A stretch of 64,000 bases of DNA from CAVTOA01 sp963736285. GTDB lineage: Bacteria; Actinomycetota; Actinomycetes; Mycobacteriales; QHCE01. Below the pieces are notes generated by a model. It searched no databases, was not told the origin of the DNA, and saw only the letters and a list, made by a program, of their open reading frames with translations. The position numbers were made by a program, and so were the translations under genes. The first letter of the stretch is position 1. The number at the start of each line of letters is the position of its first letter. Shown piece after piece: positions 61,385 to 64,000 of the stretch. The DNA is taken from positions 62,001 to 126,000 of the forward strand of contig CAVTOA010000001.1 of assembly GCA_963736285.1 (NCBI GenBank). The letters are read 5' to 3'.

Positions 61385-62626
61385 GTGACTAAGGGAGCAC
61401 GGCTGGAGCTAGACGTGGGCGCGATTGCCCACGGCGGGCATTGCGTGGCACGGCATGAGGGACGGGTCGTATTTGTGCGGCATGCGATCCCCGGTGAGCG
61501 GGTGATCGCCGAAATTACCGATGATCGAGGCGGGTCATATTGCCGCGCCGATGCGGTGGAGATAGTGCGGGCGTCACCGGACCGGGTGGCACCGCCGTGT
61601 AGCTATGCCGGTCCCGGAGGCTGTGGCGGCTGCGATTTTCAGCACATAAGCGGGCCACGTCAGCAAGGGCTAAAGGCAGAGGTTGTGCGGGATCAGCTCC
61701 TCCGCCTTGGCAAGCTTTCCGCTGCCGAAGTCGATGGCTTAAACATTGCGGTGCGGCCGTTAACGCCACCGGGGGACGGTCTGGGATGGCGCACTAGGGT
61801 GCAATTTACTGCCGACGGGCAGGGGCGCTTGGGGTTCCGACGGCATCGTTCGCACCAGGTAGTCGCGGTGGAGAGCTGCGCGATCGCGGATACGCGGATT
61901 AACGATGCCCAGTTAATGACTCAGTTGTGGCAGCCTGGCTCCGATGTGGAGGTGGCGGTCTCGAGCACTGACCAAATCGGAGTGCTTTCCGCAGCACCAT
62001 CAGGCGATGCACATTCGCCACGCGGCGCCCGAAAGCATGTGGCTGTAGCGGGTGCACGGCGGTTGACCGAGGTTGCCATTGGGCGTCGCTGGCGGGTGCA
62101 CGCGGGCGGTTTTTGGCAGGTACACCCGTTGGCTGCCGCGACATTTGCGACAACAGTCATGGAGTTTCTGCGGCCACAACCCGGAGAGACCGCATTCGAT
62201 TTGTATAGCGGTGTGGGTCTGTTTGCTGGCGCTTTGGCTGAACCTGTAGGCGAAACTGGCTCAGTCATTGCCGTAGAAGCGGATAAGGCAGCCCACGCTG
62301 ATGCGCGCAGAAACGTGGGTGACCTTCCGTGGGTGCATTTGCATGAGGGCAAGGTGGATCACGTCCTCACTAAGCTTCCGCTCGAGCCCGTCGATCTTGT
62401 GGTGCTGGACCCTCCTCGGGCTGGGGCGGGCAAGGCTGTCGTTGACCATATTGTTGCTCGTAGTCCGCGTGCAATCGCTTACGTGGCCTGCGATCCGGCG
62501 GCACTCGCGCGTGATGTCGCGTTCTTTCGGGAACGGAGCTATCGACTCAGTGCGCTGCGCGCCTTAGACGCGTTTCCCATGACGCATCATGTCGAATGTG
62601 TGGCATTGCTAGAGCGAAGGGAATGA
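61385..62626 (+). CDS. Class I SAM-dependent RNA methyltransferase (TrmA/RumA family)
   Basis: 413 residues: N-terminal TRAM domain (LELDVGAIAHGGHCVARHEG), iron-sulphur cysteines (CSYAGPGGCGGCDFQH), SAM motif FDLYSGVGLFAGA, LDPPRAGAGKAVVD, catalytic Cys in YVACDPAALARD and a C-terminal Glu in HHVECVALLER. It methylates a uridine at C5 in rRNA or tRNA; the exact target is not decidable. GTG 61385 starts the TRAM domain. Confidence 0.92.
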   Translation: MTKGARLELDVGAIAHGGHCVARHEGRVVFVRHAIPGERVIAEITDDRGGSYCRADAVEIVRASPDRVAPPCSYAGPGGCGGCDFQHISGPRQQGLKAEVVRDQLLRLGKLSAAEVDGLNIAVRPLTPPGDGLGWRTRVQFTADGQGRLGFRRHRSHQVVAVESCAIADTRINDAQLMTQLWQPGSDVEVAVSSTDQIGVLSAAPSGDAHSPRGARKHVAVAGARRLTEVAIGRRWRVHAGGFWQVHPLAAATFATTVMEFLRPQPGETAFDLYSGVGLFAGALAEPVGETGSVIAVEADKAAHADARRNVGDLPWVHLHEGKVDHVLTKLPLEPVDLVVLDPPRAGAGKAVVDHIVARSPRAIAYVACDPAALARDVAFFRERSYRLSALRALDAFPMTHHVECVALLERRE

Positions 62627-62680
62627 AGAAGCGATAGCCTCGGATAGTTTTTGTGTGCGCACGGCGAGGAAGGTGTGAGA

Positions 62681-64000
62681 GTGACTGGCAACGTGACTAA
62701 CAGCGAGATGATGAGCGACAAATCGTCACCGTTCACATTGTCTGACATCGACACTCCGGAGCGACTCAAGCTAGTTCCGCCGGCGCTGCTCTCACGGTTG
62801 GCAGCACAGATCCGTGATCTCTTGGTAGAGAAAGTATCCCGGACGGGTGGGCATCTTGGCCCCAACTTAGGCATGGTTGAGCTGACGATTGCCTTGCATC
62901 GTGTTTTCGATTCGCCTAAAGATCCGCTGCTTTTTGATGTGGGCCATCAGGCGTATGTGCACAAGATGTTGACAGGCAGACAAAGCCATTTTGATCACCT
63001 CCGGCAGCGCGGAGGCCTGTCCGGTTATCCCAGTCGTGCGGAGTCGTTGCACGACGTGATCGAAAACTCGCATGCATCGACGGCGTTGTCCTACGCTGAT
63101 GGCCTGGCCAAGGCCTACGAGTTGCGAAATGAGCGAGACCGCACCGTTGTCGCGGTAGTGGGTGATGGCGCTCTCACCGGCGGAATGTGCTGGGAGGCGC
63201 TCAATAACATCGCGGATGCGCGGGACCGCCCCGTCGTCATCGTTGTGAACGACAATGGACGCTCGTACTCGCCCACCATCGGTGGGCTCGCCAACCACTT
63301 GGCGTCGTTGCGTCTAAATCCCGGTTATGAGCGGGTCATCCGGGTAGTGCGGTCAGCGCTTGCTCGCATTCCTCTGATTGGCAAGCCGCTGCGAGATGCG
63401 CTCGGTGGCATTCGCCGAGGTCTCAAGGATGTGTTGGCGCCGCAGGCGATGTTCGAAGATTTAGGACTCAAATACGTGGGGCCGGTTGATGGGCACAACA
63501 TCGCCGCTTTAGAGACCGCGCTGCGCCGCGCCAAGAAATATCGACACCCGGTTATCGTGCATGCGGTTACCCGTAAGGGCTACGGCTATACGCCGGCCGA
63601 GTGCGATGAGGACGACTGCATGCACGGTCCACCGGCATTCGATCCGGCCACCGGCAAACCGACCAGCGCCTCCACGGTGAAATGGACGGGAGTGTTCGCC
63701 GACGAGCTGGTTGCGTTGGCCAGTGAACGTCCCGAACTGGTAGGCATTACCGCGGCCATGGCGAAGCCGACCGGCATCAGCAAATTGGCGCAGGTGTATC
63801 CCAACCGGGTGTTCGACGTGGGCATCGCCGAACAGCACGCGGTCACCTCGGCGGCTGGCCTTGCGATTGGTGGCATGCACCCCGTCGTCGCTGTTTATTC
63901 GACGTTTATGAATCGAGCCTTTGATCAGGTATTGCTAGATGTCGGATTGCACAAGCTTCCAGTGACGTTTGTGTTGGATCGCGCTGGCATCACCGGGCCT
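62681..64000 (+). CDS. dxs: 1-deoxy-D-xylulose-5-phosphate synthase (partial)
   Basis: DXS condenses pyruvate and glyceraldehyde-3-phosphate, starting the MEP isoprenoid pathway. The first 440 codons are present, running off the window. Seen: thiamine-diphosphate motifs TGGHLGPNLGMVEL, VVGDGALTGGMCWEALNN and DNGRSYSPTIGG, then the second domain with GIAEQHAVTSAAGLAI. GTG 62681 has GAGGAAGG seven nt upstream. Confidence 0.95.
   Translation, partial: MTGNVTNSEMMSDKSSPFTLSDIDTPERLKLVPPALLSRLAAQIRDLLVEKVSRTGGHLGPNLGMVELTIALHRVFDSPKDPLLFDVGHQAYVHKMLTGRQSHFDHLRQRGGLSGYPSRAESLHDVIENSHASTALSYADGLAKAYELRNERDRTVVAVVGDGALTGGMCWEALNNIADARDRPVVIVVNDNGRSYSPTIGGLANHLASLRLNPGYERVIRVVRSALARIPLIGKPLRDALGGIRRGLKDVLAPQAMFEDLGLKYVGPVDGHNIAALETALRRAKKYRHPVIVHAVTRKGYGYTPAECDEDDCMHGPPAFDPATGKPTSASTVKWTGVFADELVALASERPELVGITAAMAKPTGISKLAQVYPNRVFDVGIAEQHAVTSAAGLAIGGMHPVVAVYSTFMNRAFDQVLLDVGLHKLPVTFVLDRAGITGP

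Noticed and set aside
1..64000. CRISPR arrays, rRNA, tRNA, insertion sequences, prophage genes
   Set aside because: No regularly spaced repeats, RNA gene signatures, transposase or phage proteins were seen; apart from the intein and short palindromes the window is ordinary chromosome.

Overview
The window is a 64 kb stretch of chromosome from a high-GC Gram-positive bacterium (Actinomycetota). The evidence is many actinobacterial family genes (DUF3046, DUF3039, DUF3099, DUF3159, DUF3710, DUF4193, the short CxxC DUF7455-type protein), a HrdB-type sigA with a Lys-rich N-terminal extension next to sigB and a DtxR/IdeR regulator, frequent GTG/TTG starts, and a mycobacterial-type SOS box. Gene order (infB-rbfA-truB, ribF-rpsO-pnp-M16 peptidase-dapB, thyX-dapA-rnj-ftsK-pgsA-cinA-clgR-like-recA-recX-rny-miaB-miaA-dapF-hflX, lexA/nrdR, sigB-dtxR, sigA, dut, trkA pair, dxs) fits Micromonosporales/Glycomycetales-like actinobacteria. 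The genus cannot be fixed from sequence alone. No phage, plasmid, transposase, CRISPR array, rRNA or tRNA was seen; this is mostly core chromosome with a few inserted or decaying pieces.

Layout. 1-1842: end of infB, rbfA and truB (translation and ribosome maturation). 1956-5563: two tandem TPR-GGDEF diguanylate cyclases, the first broken by one extra T. 5564-11715: ribF, rpsO (with candidate S15 leader and a good terminator), pnp, an M16 zinc peptidase and dapB. 11728-14025: a UBP-type zinc finger protein, a YcaQ/AlkX-type HTH_42 DNA glycosylase candidate and a DUF2752 membrane protein. 14192-22291: thyX, dapA, RNase J, ftsK, pgsA, cinA C-terminal domain, a ClgR-like HTH regulator and DUF3046. 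22288-27356: a decayed LppM-like lipoprotein, recA interrupted by a 364-residue LAGLIDADG intein, recX and RNase Y. 27384-28328: an AT-rich orphan gene. 28473-34506: miaB, a GlsB-like membrane protein, DUF349, miaA, dapF and an inositol-phosphatase-family enzyme. 34598-39199: malic enzyme, hflX (frameshifted at the C-terminus), a secreted propeller-like protein and a one-TM protein. 39310-40934: lexA (frameshifted at the C-terminus) diverging from nrdR across a region holding an SOS box and paired NrdR-box-like dyads. 40960-51373: an unknown Cys-tailed protein, a TrkA-type K+ channel, unknown and lipoprotein genes, dtxR, sigB, a BlaI-M56 pair, an HhH-GPD glycosylase, small DUFs and an SF2 helicase. 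51670-57652: sigA, a LytR_C protein, DUF4193, dut, DUF3710, an OB-fold protein, DUF3159 and an isochorismatase-fold protein. 57706-64000: two TrkA/RCK proteins diverging from a KimA-like K+ importer, a TrmA/RumA RNA methyltransferase and the 5' part of dxs.

Themes. RNA turnover (PNPase, RNase J, RNase Y) and tRNA/ribosome maturation (RbfA, TruB, MiaA, MiaB, HflX, TrmA-like) are concentrated here, with lysine/diaminopimelate synthesis (dapB, dapA, dapF), genome maintenance and its control (recA, recX, lexA, nrdR, dut, thyX, ftsK, two glycosylase candidates) and K+ homeostasis. Single-base indels in three genes with clear parent reading frames point either to assembly errors or to real gene decay. 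The most unusual non-coding structure is a 55-bp inverted-repeat element present twice, at 5583-5637 and 59079-59133, 50/55 identical.
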